From positions 1 to 41,314 of the forward strand of contig CACXGE010000074.1 of the NCBI GenBank assembly GCA_902767135.1: 41,314 nt of DNA, read 5' to 3'. Origin of the DNA: an uncultured Lachnospiraceae bacterium (lineage in GTDB: Bacteria; Bacillota; Clostridia; Lachnospirales; Lachnospiraceae). A program made the position numbers and the translations under genes. Shown in pieces: positions 33,390-41,314 of the stretch. The notes below the pieces were generated by a model. That model worked only from the letters and a program-made list of their open reading frames with translations, was not told where the DNA came from and searched no databases. Position 1 is the first letter of the stretch; the number at the start of each line of letters is the position of its first letter.

Positions 33390-33420
33390 AAATCATACCT
33401 CCTTTAATTATGGTTTATAA

Positions 33421-33449
33421 GTATCTGTTCAGAGCTACTGAATAGATAC
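33421..33449. repeat. 29-bp dispersed palindrome, copy 2
   Basis: Arms GTATCTGTTC and GAATAGATAC pair imperfectly around a 9-base centre. It lies between the LRR gene (3' end at 33452) and ppk2. Confidence 0.7.
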
Positions 33450-33451
33450 GT

Positions 33452-34363
33452 TTATAACTCCAAACTTCCAAAGAAGTCATCATAACCTAGGACTTCTTCC
33501 TTATATTTCATTAAATACGATTTCATCTCTGAATAGTCTTCCCCTAAATCCTGTAAAATATCGTCAAAATTTTCTTTTGTGACACCACCACAATCCATTA
33601 GCATCTGATAATATTCTCTTTGACTGCCATGTTCCCTCCACACATACTGCCATGCTTCCTCTGACTCACCACCTTTACTATGATTCTTGATATACTGCTC
33701 CAATTCTTCTTTCACATTCTTAGAAATCATCTTGGAATGCATTAATCTCAAGAAACAAAGGCTGACCTTTGAAAGTCTTTTTTGTCTTACAAAATAGGAC
33801 AAACTATTTTCATCACTGCCATAGTCTTCTTCCCCGCAAAGGATTACAGTGGTAAATCCCTCCATATCATTTTCCCTCAAAAACTGTATCAGTTTATTAT
33901 CCCATTGAAGAATCCACTCACTGCTTCCTGCTTCCTTCAAATCAAACAAAAATGGGGATGCAAGTTTTTCTATGGTGGTTGCAAGCAATGCTGCTGTCTC
34001 TTTTTCCTCTTCTTTCCTGTCGCCGTAAATATACTTTAGATTTTTACAGCCCTGTAAGATACCTTGTCCACAAATCTTGCATTCTTTACAAATTACAATA
34101 CTCTCCAATTTTCCACAATTAGCAAAAGCATAATCCTCAATTTCTCTTATGGACTCTGGAAGAACGATTTTCTTTAACTTCTTTTTCCCCAGAAATGCCT
34201 TTTTCCCAATGATGGTCACTGGTAGGGTTTCTATCCCTTTCGTTATAGAAGAAGGTAGTACCACCTCCATACCATTGCCATGGTAGGAAGTGATGCGTAT
34301 TTCCTGATTTTTGATTACATAATGAATACTTCCTTGCTCTAATTCAAAACATTCTTCTTTCAT
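33452..34363 (-). CDS. Leucine-rich-repeat (BspA/LRR_5-type) protein
   Basis: A 303-residue protein with no signal peptide. Residues about 40-125 hold three or so LRR_5-type repeats, for instance PVTIIGKKAFLGKKKLKKIVLP and SIREIEDYAFANCGKLESIVI. The C-terminal 170 residues are charged and helical with no clear domain. Most relatives of this repeat type are surface adhesins, but this one appears cytosolic. ATG at 34363 follows GGTGAAG and lies 9 bases after the MoxR stop codon, so it belongs to the vWA-MoxR operon, where it could be a client or specificity factor. That role is inferred from position. Confidence 0.75.
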   Translation of the reverse strand: MKEECFELEQGSIHYVIKNQEIRITSYHGNGMEVVLPSSITKGIETLPVTIIGKKAFLGKKKLKKIVLPESIREIEDYAFANCGKLESIVICKECKICGQGILQGCKNLKYIYGDRKEEEKETAALLATTIEKLASPFLFDLKEAGSSEWILQWDNKLIQFLRENDMEGFTTVILCGEEDYGSDENSLSYFVRQKRLSKVSLCFLRLMHSKMISKNVKEELEQYIKNHSKGGESEEAWQYVWREHGSQREYYQMLMDCGGVTKENFDDILQDLGEDYSEMKSYLMKYKEEVLGYDDFFGSLEL

Positions 34364-34372
34364 ACTTCACCT

Positions 34373-35896
34373 TTATAAATCTAGTGCGTTGATTTCTTCT
34401 ACAATCTCATTCTTTCTCTCTGTAAGCATCAAATCCTTAGCATACTTTTGGTAATCCTTAGAGCCAAACATACTGATAAATTTTGAGCTGTAAGAGTTTA
34501 CTGTAAGTTCTGTCACAAGAATTAACATTTCATTTCCATCCTCAAATACTTCTGATGCAAACTCAAATAAGTGATGCATTTTTTCTTGAATTTCCATGGT
34601 TTCCTTTTTCATTTCAGCTACCTTTTCATCAAAGGTTTGCTTTACAATATCAAAGGCTTCCTTGGCATTCACCACCTCTTTTTCATAAATATCTTTGTTC
34701 AGCATTTCTAAGAACATAATAATATGTTGAAATTTTCTTTTCTCCCCTTTTGACAACGAGGAGGCGGCCTCTTTACTTAGCATATTTTTCTTCTGGGTAT
34801 CTGTGATCCTTCTTAACAGCTGGGTGAAATCCTTTAGTGAACCAGCCTGTCCATTCTCCACCGCTGCCTTTAATGCCTTTAGTAAAGTAAGCAGTTCTGT
34901 AATATACTCCGTGGCTTCTATGTTGTCTCTGACACTGGCATTTAAATTATCAAGCAACATGCCCAATAAAGAGAGTCTTTCATCAAAAGATGCCTTCCTT
35001 GCTCTCTCCTTTGCCACCACCGATACCTTCCCTGACAAGATTTCCTCCACTTTATAATCTCTTTTATATTTGTTGTAAAGGTCATAATAGGCACAGAATT
35101 CACGTACAATTTTATCATTCCTTAAATACTGACTGACAAGTGTTTCGTCCACTTTCAAATTTTCTTCTTCATACAGGCTGATCATCTCCGATAAATCTTC
35201 CCACCCTCTGGCAGTCACATAACTTCTGCCCGAGACAGTGGTTTCAATGTGGTAGAAATCATCTTTCTTTAATTCCAGATAGTTGATAACCGCATTGTGA
35301 ATTCCCTTTTCCACCGCATACTCTTTCCAGGTCTTATAGTCTGCCTCTACTTCGATGATTTTCAATCTGTCCATGGTGACCACATCAAATTCCCGAACCG
35401 ATTTATTATACTCTGGTGGATTTCCAGCGGTGACAACCACCCATCCCTCCGGTACTTTGTGGCGTCCAAACACCTTATACTGCAAGAACTGTAACATAGA
35501 GGGTGCCAAAGTTTCCGACACACAATTAATCTCATCTAAAAATAAAATTCCTTCTTTTACACCACTTTCTTCCATCACATCATAGACAGATGCAATAATT
35601 TCACTCATGGTGTATTCAGATACATCATATTCCATACCTTCATACTCTTTATGCTTGATAAAAGGCAGCCCTAAAGCCGATTGTCTGGTATGATGGGTCA
35701 TGGAATAGGATACTAACGCAATCCCTAATTCCTGTGCAATCTGCTCCATAATAGCAGTTTTTCCCAGTCCAGGCGCCCCCAGCAAAAAAACAGGTCTTTG
35801 TCTGACAATGGGAATTCGATATTCCCCAAATGCATCTTTTTTCAGGTAAATCTGAACTGAAGTTTTAATGTAATCCTTAGCTTGTTTTATATTCAT
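34373..35896 (-). CDS. MoxR-type AAA+ ATPase
   Basis: A 507-residue AAA+ ATPase of the MoxR group. Walker A is GAPGLGKT (40-47) and Walker B is LFLDEIN (near 118); AGNPPEYN follows as sensor 1. The N-terminal 270 residues are the ATPase, and the long helical C-terminal part probably interacts with the partner. MoxR proteins act as chaperones, typically with a vWA protein encoded next door. ATG at 35896 follows GGAGGAAG and overlaps the vWA stop codon by 4 bases (ATGA), which means coupled translation. The LRR gene follows after 9 bases. Confidence 0.9.
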   Translation of the reverse strand: MNIKQAKDYIKTSVQIYLKKDAFGEYRIPIVRQRPVFLLGAPGLGKTAIMEQIAQELGIALVSYSMTHHTRQSALGLPFIKHKEYEGMEYDVSEYTMSEIIASVYDVMEESGVKEGILFLDEINCVSETLAPSMLQFLQYKVFGRHKVPEGWVVVTAGNPPEYNKSVREFDVVTMDRLKIIEVEADYKTWKEYAVEKGIHNAVINYLELKKDDFYHIETTVSGRSYVTARGWEDLSEMISLYEEENLKVDETLVSQYLRNDKIVREFCAYYDLYNKYKRDYKVEEILSGKVSVVAKERARKASFDERLSLLGMLLDNLNASVRDNIEATEYITELLTLLKALKAAVENGQAGSLKDFTQLLRRITDTQKKNMLSKEAASSLSKGEKRKFQHIIMFLEMLNKDIYEKEVVNAKEAFDIVKQTFDEKVAEMKKETMEIQEKMHHLFEFASEVFEDGNEMLILVTELTVNSYSSKFISMFGSKDYQKYAKDLMLTERKNEIVEEINALDL

Positions 35897-37200
35897 TTTT
35901 CTTCCTCCAAATTTTCTTCATCAAGTATGACTTTCATTGCCCAAGGTGGCAGAGGCGGTCTGGTTTCATCCTCATTGAGAAAAGCAAAGATCGTGTCAAT
36001 TCCCACCGTTTTTTCCGGATATACTCCATAACCATCTGTAAAATAAATCACACCTTTTAGATTAGAGAACTCCCGTTGCTTTTGTAATTCCTGAATATAA
36101 GAAAAAGCCGGGCGAAAATCTGTGGCACCAAATCCCTTTAATTTTCCATGTTCCATAAAATATGAAAATTCTTCCTGACAGGTAATCTTTGTGTCACTTT
36201 GCACCTCATTATCACACTGTATAATGTGAATATTGGTCTTTCGAAAAAAGTTTTCCTGACTGGTTAAAATATTATATGTTTTATTTAAAAAAGCTTTTAC
36301 GATATTACCTCTACAGGACGCGGAGGTATCTATGACAATAGCAAATTCACGGATTTTATTCACATCCTTATATTCCAAGGGTTCCACCAATGGCATATTT
36401 TTATAAGTGGACAATCCGTAGGTATAATAAATATAATCAAATTCATCGTCATTTACCTGCACATCCTCTCCCATAACCATAAACCGTTCCAAAATAGATT
36501 TATAGTCATAGGTTTCCTTCGTTGCCTCTGCTAAATTTTTTTCCAAACTCTCCGATGTGTTTTTATCCCTGGAAAATGATTTTAAATCCGCCTTAATACG
36601 TTCACTGATTTTCTTCCACTGTTCATTTGAAATCACATATTCCTCCGGTTTTTCTGAAATCCACAAAAGATGTTCGTCCTTTTTAAAATACCGTTGGTAA
36701 TCTTCTATTTGTGCTGGTGTGGGAGGCTGTTTCTTAAAATATTTATATATTTTCTCCGCTGTCAGAGTTCCGATATCTTCCTTTAACACTCGTAATTTGT
36801 TCTCTGCAACTGCATCCTTTAGAATACGGGTGCTGTGAAGATTCATTTCTATGATAATATTCTCCACTGCAATATCTGTTGCCAGATCCCAATACTGCCT
36901 GTTTAATTTTTCATAAGCATATCCATGAGAAAAAATACAATGAAACAATATATGAAGATACATTCTGGCAATATAGTTGGGTTCCTTTTTATATCTTCGC
37001 AATACAAATCCCGAATCAAAATAAATCTTTGCACCGTCACATGCCAGCCCTTTTAATCCCTGTTTTTCCTCTAACTGTAACATTGCCAGGGCATTGTCAA
37101 AAAATCTTAAGTTGACCAAAATTTCATCTTTTGATAATCCTAATACCTGATATGCCAGTTTACGTTTTTTCTCTTCTTTTCTGTTATCTTCTTCCTTCAT
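35893..37200 (-). CDS. vWA-like protein with metallopeptidase-type N-terminal domain
   Basis: A 435-residue protein of the DUF2201/vWA-like type paired with MoxR ATPases. The N-terminal half carries a putative zinc site, HILFH (83-87) plus a following SHGY and DLATD; it lacks the Glu of a classic HExxH and may be inactive. The C-terminal half is a von Willebrand A-like domain with the MIDAS motif DTSAS (291-295) and a later FTDG. The vWA side probably docks to metal and partner proteins. Three starts compete: GTG 37248 (inside a palindrome, no ribosome site), ATG 37215, and ATG 37200 with AAAGAGG 5 bases upstream, which is chosen. Confidence 0.85.
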   Translation of the reverse strand: MKEEDNRKEEKKRKLAYQVLGLSKDEILVNLRFFDNALAMLQLEEKQGLKGLACDGAKIYFDSGFVLRRYKKEPNYIARMYLHILFHCIFSHGYAYEKLNRQYWDLATDIAVENIIIEMNLHSTRILKDAVAENKLRVLKEDIGTLTAEKIYKYFKKQPPTPAQIEDYQRYFKKDEHLLWISEKPEEYVISNEQWKKISERIKADLKSFSRDKNTSESLEKNLAEATKETYDYKSILERFMVMGEDVQVNDDEFDYIYYTYGLSTYKNMPLVEPLEYKDVNKIREFAIVIDTSASCRGNIVKAFLNKTYNILTSQENFFRKTNIHIIQCDNEVQSDTKITCQEEFSYFMEHGKLKGFGATDFRPAFSYIQELQKQREFSNLKGVIYFTDGYGVYPEKTVGIDTIFAFLNEDETRPPLPPWAMKVILDEENLEEEK

Positions 37201-37213
37201 TTCTGCCTCTTTC

Positions 37214-37307
37214 ATGATTTGACGCAGCACCCTCGTGACTATAGTCACGAGATGAATGCGTAAAACTAATTTGGATTTGGCATGAGTGCAAACTCACGTC
37301 AAATCAT
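37214..37307. promoter_or_regulatory. Nested palindromes in the leader of the vWA operon
   Basis: Outer arms ATGATTTGACG (37214-37224) and CGTCAAATCAT (37297-37307) are perfectly complementary over 11 bases. Inside lie a perfect 20-base palindrome (37232-37251, CTCGTGACTATAGTCACGAG) and a hairpin (37275-37304, 13-base arms with two mismatches). It precedes the minus-strand vWA-MoxR-LRR operon, so it may be a structured leader, an attenuator or an operator. It matches no riboswitch I know. Confidence 0.5.
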
Positions 37308-37332
37308 AAACGCTCCGGGAGGATGCTGTCAC

Positions 37333-37362
37333 AAAACGCCTCGCTATACTGCGAGGCGTTTT
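37333..37362 (-). terminator. Terminator of the GGDEF gene
   Basis: Perfect 12-base arms AAAACGCCTCGC and GCGAGGCGTTTT around TATACT. Read on the minus strand it follows the GGDEF gene by about 60 bases; the 3' T-run is part of the stem. Confidence 0.8.
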
Positions 37363-37380
37363 TGCCACCATTATCAATCT

Positions 37381-37409
37381 GTATCTGTTCAGAATCACGA
37401 AACAGATAC
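37381..37409. repeat. 29-bp dispersed palindrome, copy 3
   Basis: Arms GTATCTGTTC and GAAACAGATAC surround a short centre. It lies 15 bases from the GGDEF stop codon and next to a terminator. It is the third copy of the family seen at 31781 and 33421. Confidence 0.7.
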
Positions 37410-37424
37410 ACAAATCTCACTATT

Positions 37425-39755
37425 TTACACTGTCGATTCTTTTCTGGCATCTTTCCGCCTTTTTAACTTACTTTTATACAACATCTTATCTGCTGCTGAA
37501 AGCATCTCGTTCAACTCTAATTTTTCATTCCATTTATACACTACATACCCAATAGATATCTCCACATAGTATGGCTTATCCAAAGAACGATTAAACATCT
37601 TACTTGACAGAATAATTCTGTCTATAATCTCTCCTGCCTGAGATTCCTGCTTCACAATAGCTAATGCTGCAAATTCATCCCCACCAATTCTGCCAACTGC
37701 ATCTGTGCTTCTTAAGCTTCCTTGCAGATAGTCTCCAGCTTTTCGTATGGCAAAGTCTCCTTCGCTATGGCCAAATTCATCGTTTATTTGTTTTAAATGG
37801 TCTAAATCTGCATAAATACATAACACATAACCATTTCTTCCCCTTGCTATGGCACTCATAGCATTCTCCAAAAATCCACGCCTGTTGTACAACCCTGTCA
37901 ATTCATCCTTTTCTGACATCAGATTCAAAATACTGTTTGTTCTGGTCAGTTCATTCATGGCCTCCTGCAACTGTTCCTGCATCAAGCGCTGTTTTCTTGT
38001 AAGCTCAATAAACTGAAAAGCACTACCAATGTGAAGACTGGCACTGTACATACTTGTAATATTGTCATTGGTCATCTCACAAGAAAGCATGCCATATATT
38101 CTTTTTCCCGCAAATAATGTGTAATTTGCCATATGATTTCCGCTTTCCCATGTCAGAATATCCGAAAGTCCTTTCTCCCTTGACAGAACTTTTTCGGTAT
38201 CCTTTACAGAGATTCGTCCATCTTCGATGCACGCTACCATAAAAGCATTCTCTGGACACTGCCAGTCCTGAATACAGTTGTTAATATGTGGCTCTGTCAG
38301 CAAAAACAAATATGCATTATTTATTTTCATAAATCGGAGACGTTCCATAATACATTCATACATCTGTTCTGCATCGTCAATATTTCCAATCATATCACGG
38401 GTAATAAATGGGGTGGTCCAGATATTTCGCTGCAAATCATCTACCCGAAGACTGTTATCTACTACAAGAGTATTCTGAATATAATTCAAAATATGGCTAA
38501 GTAACAGCGTAAGCTTTCTCCGCTTTTGAACATCATCTTTCAGCAGTGCAATACACATCATCTGCTTATAAAACTCTGTAATGAATTTTCCTACCGCTAT
38601 TTTTTTTGAACTCAATAGGGTTCGAATAGATACTTCAATAAATTCCACGTCAAAATTTATGTCTTCATCCTTCAAATACACTTCTCCAATATGCATAAAA
38701 ACTGCGTAGAGAAGATGATAAGAATCCTTATTATCCAACAGATTCAATTTAAACCAAAATACTTCATCTAAGACCCTTTGTGTACAGACATCAATGATTT
38801 CCTCTAAATTCTTCTCATATTCAAAAAACTGTATTTCCTGCTGAATATCCTTTTTACTGCCACAGGATTCTCTATGTTTAAAGTATACAGGAACCAGTTC
38901 ATTTTCCCGACTTCCACCATTTGCCAGCTCTATAGCCTTTCTCATTGCCATATACCCCAAATCATAAGAGTTTTGCTCTACGGTGGTCAGGGGAGGGATA
39001 GCCGTTCTAGCCTCTGCAATATCATCAAATCCTGTGATAGCAACATCAACACCCGGACGCAAACCTCTGATGCTACATTCTTCATACCCACACAATGCCA
39101 TGGTATCATTGGCACACACTACCCCTTCTATATCTGGATGTGTGTCTAATATTTTCCCAAACAAAGGTGCGGAGTTGGCGGAGTAGTCACCAAACTGCAC
39201 ATAGCCTTCCTTTACCTCAAAACCACATTCCTTCATCACTTCATAATATGCTTCCAATCGTTCTCTGGCATCTTTATTATTATCCACGGGACCGCTTAGA
39301 TAGGCAATTTTTTTATAATTATGCTGGAAAATCAGATGCTCCATACACTTTCGTATGCCGTCATAATTGTCAGAGATTGCACTGGTATAATCTCCATACT
39401 CGTCCCCAACAATGATAATGGGAATATTTAAATCCTCAAATCTCTTAAAAAATTCTTCCTTACTTTCATCTACATAAAGATAAAAGGTAGAATACATTAC
39501 AATCAATACATCTAATTTCCCCACTTTGGCATAGTCAAAGATGGTATTAAATTGAAACAGGTATTTCTGTTCTTTATTCCCACCTTCATAATAATGTAAC
39601 TCATCAAAACAGTTGGCATGGGCTCCCATAAAAAACATGGTACATACCTCATTTTCATCTGCCCGATGCACCAAACCATTTAACATTTCATCTGTGTGTG
39701 CCGCACATATGTTTCCTATGAGTATTCCAACTACGATTCTTCCATCATCTCTCAA
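37425..39755 (-). CDS. LacI-type sensor fused to GGDEF diguanylate cyclase
   Basis: A 776-residue protein. Residues about 6-300 are a periplasmic-binding-protein/LacI-like sugar-sensor domain (VAITGFDDIAEA and PLTTVEQNSYDLGYMA are typical) but without the DNA-binding HTH and without a signal or membrane helix. A central region (about 300-600) of no clear family follows, then coiled coil and a GGDEF domain: DELTGLYN at 617, inhibitory site RSTD at 682-685, and GGDEF at 691-695. It should make c-di-GMP in response to an internal ligand. The start is TTG at 39755, behind GGGAGG 8 bases upstream; the GTG at 39803 lacks a ribosome site. No EAL domain is present. Confidence 0.87.
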   Translation of the reverse strand: MRDDGRIVVGILIGNICAAHTDEMLNGLVHRADENEVCTMFFMGAHANCFDELHYYEGGNKEQKYLFQFNTIFDYAKVGKLDVLIVMYSTFYLYVDESKEEFFKRFEDLNIPIIIVGDEYGDYTSAISDNYDGIRKCMEHLIFQHNYKKIAYLSGPVDNNKDARERLEAYYEVMKECGFEVKEGYVQFGDYSANSAPLFGKILDTHPDIEGVVCANDTMALCGYEECSIRGLRPGVDVAITGFDDIAEARTAIPPLTTVEQNSYDLGYMAMRKAIELANGGSRENELVPVYFKHRESCGSKKDIQQEIQFFEYEKNLEEIIDVCTQRVLDEVFWFKLNLLDNKDSYHLLYAVFMHIGEVYLKDEDINFDVEFIEVSIRTLLSSKKIAVGKFITEFYKQMMCIALLKDDVQKRRKLTLLLSHILNYIQNTLVVDNSLRVDDLQRNIWTTPFITRDMIGNIDDAEQMYECIMERLRFMKINNAYLFLLTEPHINNCIQDWQCPENAFMVACIEDGRISVKDTEKVLSREKGLSDILTWESGNHMANYTLFAGKRIYGMLSCEMTNDNITSMYSASLHIGSAFQFIELTRKQRLMQEQLQEAMNELTRTNSILNLMSEKDELTGLYNRRGFLENAMSAIARGRNGYVLCIYADLDHLKQINDEFGHSEGDFAIRKAGDYLQGSLRSTDAVGRIGGDEFAALAIVKQESQAGEIIDRIILSSKMFNRSLDKPYYVEISIGYVVYKWNEKLELNEMLSAADKMLYKSKLKRRKDARKESTV

Positions 39756-39877
39756 TGTCGCATCCTCCCAACATTCATACCATCCATAGTAAAACTTATG
39801 CACATTGTATCACACTTTCCATGTTTTCTCAAGCAATTTATACATTTTTACCATTATGTGAGTAACAGTTGCGTATT

Positions 39878-41116
39878 TTAATCTCTTTGAAAAATATCTC
39901 TTGTGTATACTTTTTCCTTTACATCATCCAACAACTTATCGTATCTATTTGCGATAATACTAGCTGACTGCTTTTTAAACTCCTCTAAATTATTTACTAC
40001 CTTACTTCCAAAGAAAGTTGCACCATCCTCCAAGGTTGGTTCATAAATAATAACATTTGCTCCCTTTGCTTTGATTCTTTTCATAACTCCCTGAATAGAA
40101 CTCTGCCTGAAATTGTCAGAATTTGATTTCATAGTCAGACGATATACTCCAACCGTCACACTCTTTTCCATAGAGTCTTCCCATGTATTGTCATCACTAT
40201 AGCTATAGTAACCTGCCATATTCAACACCCGGTCTGCAATAAAATCTTTTCTTGTTCTATTGCTTTCTACAATTGCTTCAATCAAATTTTCCGGAACATC
40301 CTGATAATTTGCTAATAACTGTTTTGTATCTTTTGGCAGACAATATCCACCGTATCCAAAAGATGGGTTGTTATAGTGAGAGCCAATACGTGGGTCCAAA
40401 CAAACGCCGTCAATAATATGCTGAGTATTTAATCCTTTCATTTCTGCATAAGTATCCAATTCATTAAAGTAAGAAACTCGGAGAGCTAAGTATGTATTTG
40501 CAAATAATTTTACCGCCTCTGCCTCTGTAAATCCCATATAAAGCACATCAATATTTTCCTTGATAGCACCCTCTTTTAATAATTCTGCAAAAGTATGTGA
40601 TGCTTTCACCAGCCTGTCATTATTTTCGTCTGTACCAACAATAATACGTGATGGATAAAGATTATCATACAGTGCCTTGCTTTCTCTTAAAAACTCAGGA
40701 CTAAAAATAATGTTTTCTGTATGATATTTTGCCCTTACGTGTTCTGTGTAACCAACAGGAATCGTAGACTTAATCACCATGATAGCATCAGGGTTGATAT
40801 CAAGCACCAACTCAATGACTTTTTCCACGGCTGAAGTGTCAAAATACTGGGTCTTGGAATCATAATTTGTAGGTGCGGCAATCACCACAAACTCTGCATC
40901 TTTATATGCTTCCTTAGCATCTAATGTAGCTACTAAATTTAACTCTTTCTCTGCTAAATATTTTTCGATATATTCATCCTGAATGGGAGAAATTTTTTTA
41001 TTGATTTTCTCTACTTTTTCTTCCATGATGTCCACTGCCACCACTTCATGATGCTGCGCCAATAAAGTGGCAATCGACAACCCTACATAACCTGTTCCTG
41101 CAATTGCTATTTTCAT
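39878..41116 (-). CDS. ugd: UDP-glucose 6-dehydrogenase
   Basis: A 412-residue NAD-dependent enzyme that oxidises UDP-glucose to UDP-glucuronate for capsule, exopolysaccharide or glycan synthesis. The Rossmann motif is GTGYVG (7-12), K204 and N207 lie in [13 protein letters not shown], and the catalytic C259 is in [11 protein letters not shown]. The C-terminal UDP-binding domain has a [16 protein letters not shown] segment and is of usual length. ATG at 41116 follows AAAGGATAGG. It stands about 120 bases upstream of the GGDEF gene on the same strand; a c-di-GMP/exopolysaccharide link is possible but unproved. Confidence 0.95.
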   Translation of the reverse strand: MKIAIAGTGYVGLSIATLLAQHHEVVAVDIMEEKVEKINKKISPIQDEYIEKYLAEKELNLVATLDAKEAYKDAEFVVIAAPTNYDSKTQYFDTSAVEKVIELVLDINPDAIMVIKSTIPVGYTEHVRAKYHTENIIFSPEFLRESKALYDNLYPSRIIVGTDENNDRLVKASHTFAELLKEGAIKENIDVLYMGFTEAEAVKLFANTYLALRVSYFNELDTYAEMKGLNTQHIIDGVCLDPRIGSHYNNPSFGYGGYCLPKDTKQLLANYQDVPENLIEAIVESNRTRKDFIADRVLNMAGYYSYSDDNTWEDSMEKSVTVGVYRLTMKSNSDNFRQSSIQGVMKRIKAKGANVIIYEPTLEDGATFFGSKVVNNLEEFKKQSASIIANRYDKLLDDVKEKVYTRDIFQRD

Positions 41117-41259
41117 AATTTTTCCTATCCTTTCTTTACGGTATGTTCAAACGTTCAATTAAGACCACTCACTCTGCTAAATAGTCTATATACACACCAA
41201 AATCATCTAATTCGTCTATGTCTGCTGTTTTTTTCTATGTATTCACTCTCTTCAATCAG

Positions 41260-41282
41260 AACCTTACATTTACTGTAAGGTT
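41260..41282. other. Hairpin upstream of ugd
   Basis: Perfect 9-base arms AACCTTACA and TGTAAGGTT flank TTTAC, about 145-165 bases upstream of the ugd start codon and 7 bases before the right-hand 25-bp repeat. It could be the terminator of an upstream gene outside the window or part of the dispersed repeat. Confidence 0.45.
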
Positions 41283-41289
41283 CGTACCT

Positions 41290-41314
41290 GCGCCAAATCT
41301 CTGATTTGTGTGCA
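41290..41314. repeat. 25-bp direct repeat, right copy
   Basis: Identical to bases 1-25 and in the same orientation. Its own continuation past the window end is not visible, so the length of the true repeat is unknown. Confidence 0.75.

Noticed and set aside
37201..37424. Known riboswitch class in the leader of the vWA operon
   Set aside because: The palindromes do not match the conserved core of any riboswitch that I can recognise.
1..41314. Circular plasmid or phage genome
   Set aside because: No replication, partition, integrase or structural gene was found, and genes such as ugd, ppk2 and ter loci are chromosomal in character; the 25-bp end match is short.
41169..41314. Possible end of a degraded gene on the minus strand (a tail resembling IDELDDFGVYIDYLAE)
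   Set aside because: Two frames look coding-like only if one base in an A-run is dropped. The region carries a repeat and a hairpin, no family was recognised, and the rest lies outside the window.

Overview
The window looks like chromosomal DNA of a Firmicute of the class Clostridia, most likely a Lachnospiraceae gut anaerobe. The basis is an AT-rich, short-intergenic layout, strong GGAGG-type ribosome sites, several TTG/GTG starts, a FliB-type flagellin methylase, a Ter stress cluster of the B. subtilis yceCDEFGHI type, and family pairings common in that group (LytTR-DUF3021-ABC; MoxR-vWA). Nearly every gene is on the minus strand; only a protein kinase (17404-18480) and an XRE regulator (31437-31778) point the other way. 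No tRNA, rRNA, CRISPR, transposase or phage gene was seen. No stretch above 300 bases lacks a gene; the longest gaps (4882-5142, 6987-7237, 31230-31436, 37201-37424, 41117-41314) hold promoters, hairpins or dispersed repeats.

Region 1 (146-11252) is a Ter envelope/metal-stress cluster. Reading along the minus strand: rhomboid protease, YceG-like protein, TelA, a hairpin-rich gap with a near-perfect sigma-A promoter, three TerD paralogues, another hairpin region, a Ca2+ P-type ATPase where many ter loci carry TerC, a HAD phosphatase and a FliB methylase. Region 2 (11444-16768) holds a DUF4349 lipoprotein, a LytTR-DUF3021-ABC transporter cassette with its own promoter, and a VanZ-like protein with a secreted two-repeat protein. 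Region 3 (16886-18480) is a divergent pair: a small HTH-like protein and a membrane-anchored Ser/Thr kinase.

Region 4 (18644-31778) is the most interesting part: a compact, probably single-transcript defence island. Its 5' half matches a single-strand DNA phosphorothioation set of the SspABCD type: a PAPS-reductase-like sulfur-transfer protein (SspD-like), a DUF4007 protein (SspB-like), a 1214-residue ATPase (SspC-like) and a cysteine desulfurase (SspA-like). Its 3' half is a candidate effector/restriction module: a PLD-nuclease/DEAH-helicase fusion, a 53-residue protein, an SMC/DndD-like ATPase and a 167-residue protein of unknown family. The operon opens with a previously uncalled 59-residue HTH-like gene. 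Its promoter carries a 17-bp palindrome (TTCTTA-N5-TAAGAA) exactly filling the -35/-10 spacer, and a second copy lies 32 bp away next to the promoter of a divergent XRE regulator.

Region 5 (31914-41116) has a two-domain polyphosphate kinase 2, an operon of vWA/metallopeptidase-like protein, MoxR AAA+ ATPase and leucine-rich-repeat protein, a LacI-type sensor fused to a GGDEF diguanylate cyclase, and UDP-glucose 6-dehydrogenase.

Several intergenic repeat families run through the window: a 55-bp element (2 copies, each abutting a terminator), a 29-bp palindrome (3 copies, all in 31.7-37.4 kb), a GTAACAGTTTAGCC-type palindrome, and an identical 25-bp sequence at both window ends, which suggests that the window is bounded by copies of a dispersed repeat.
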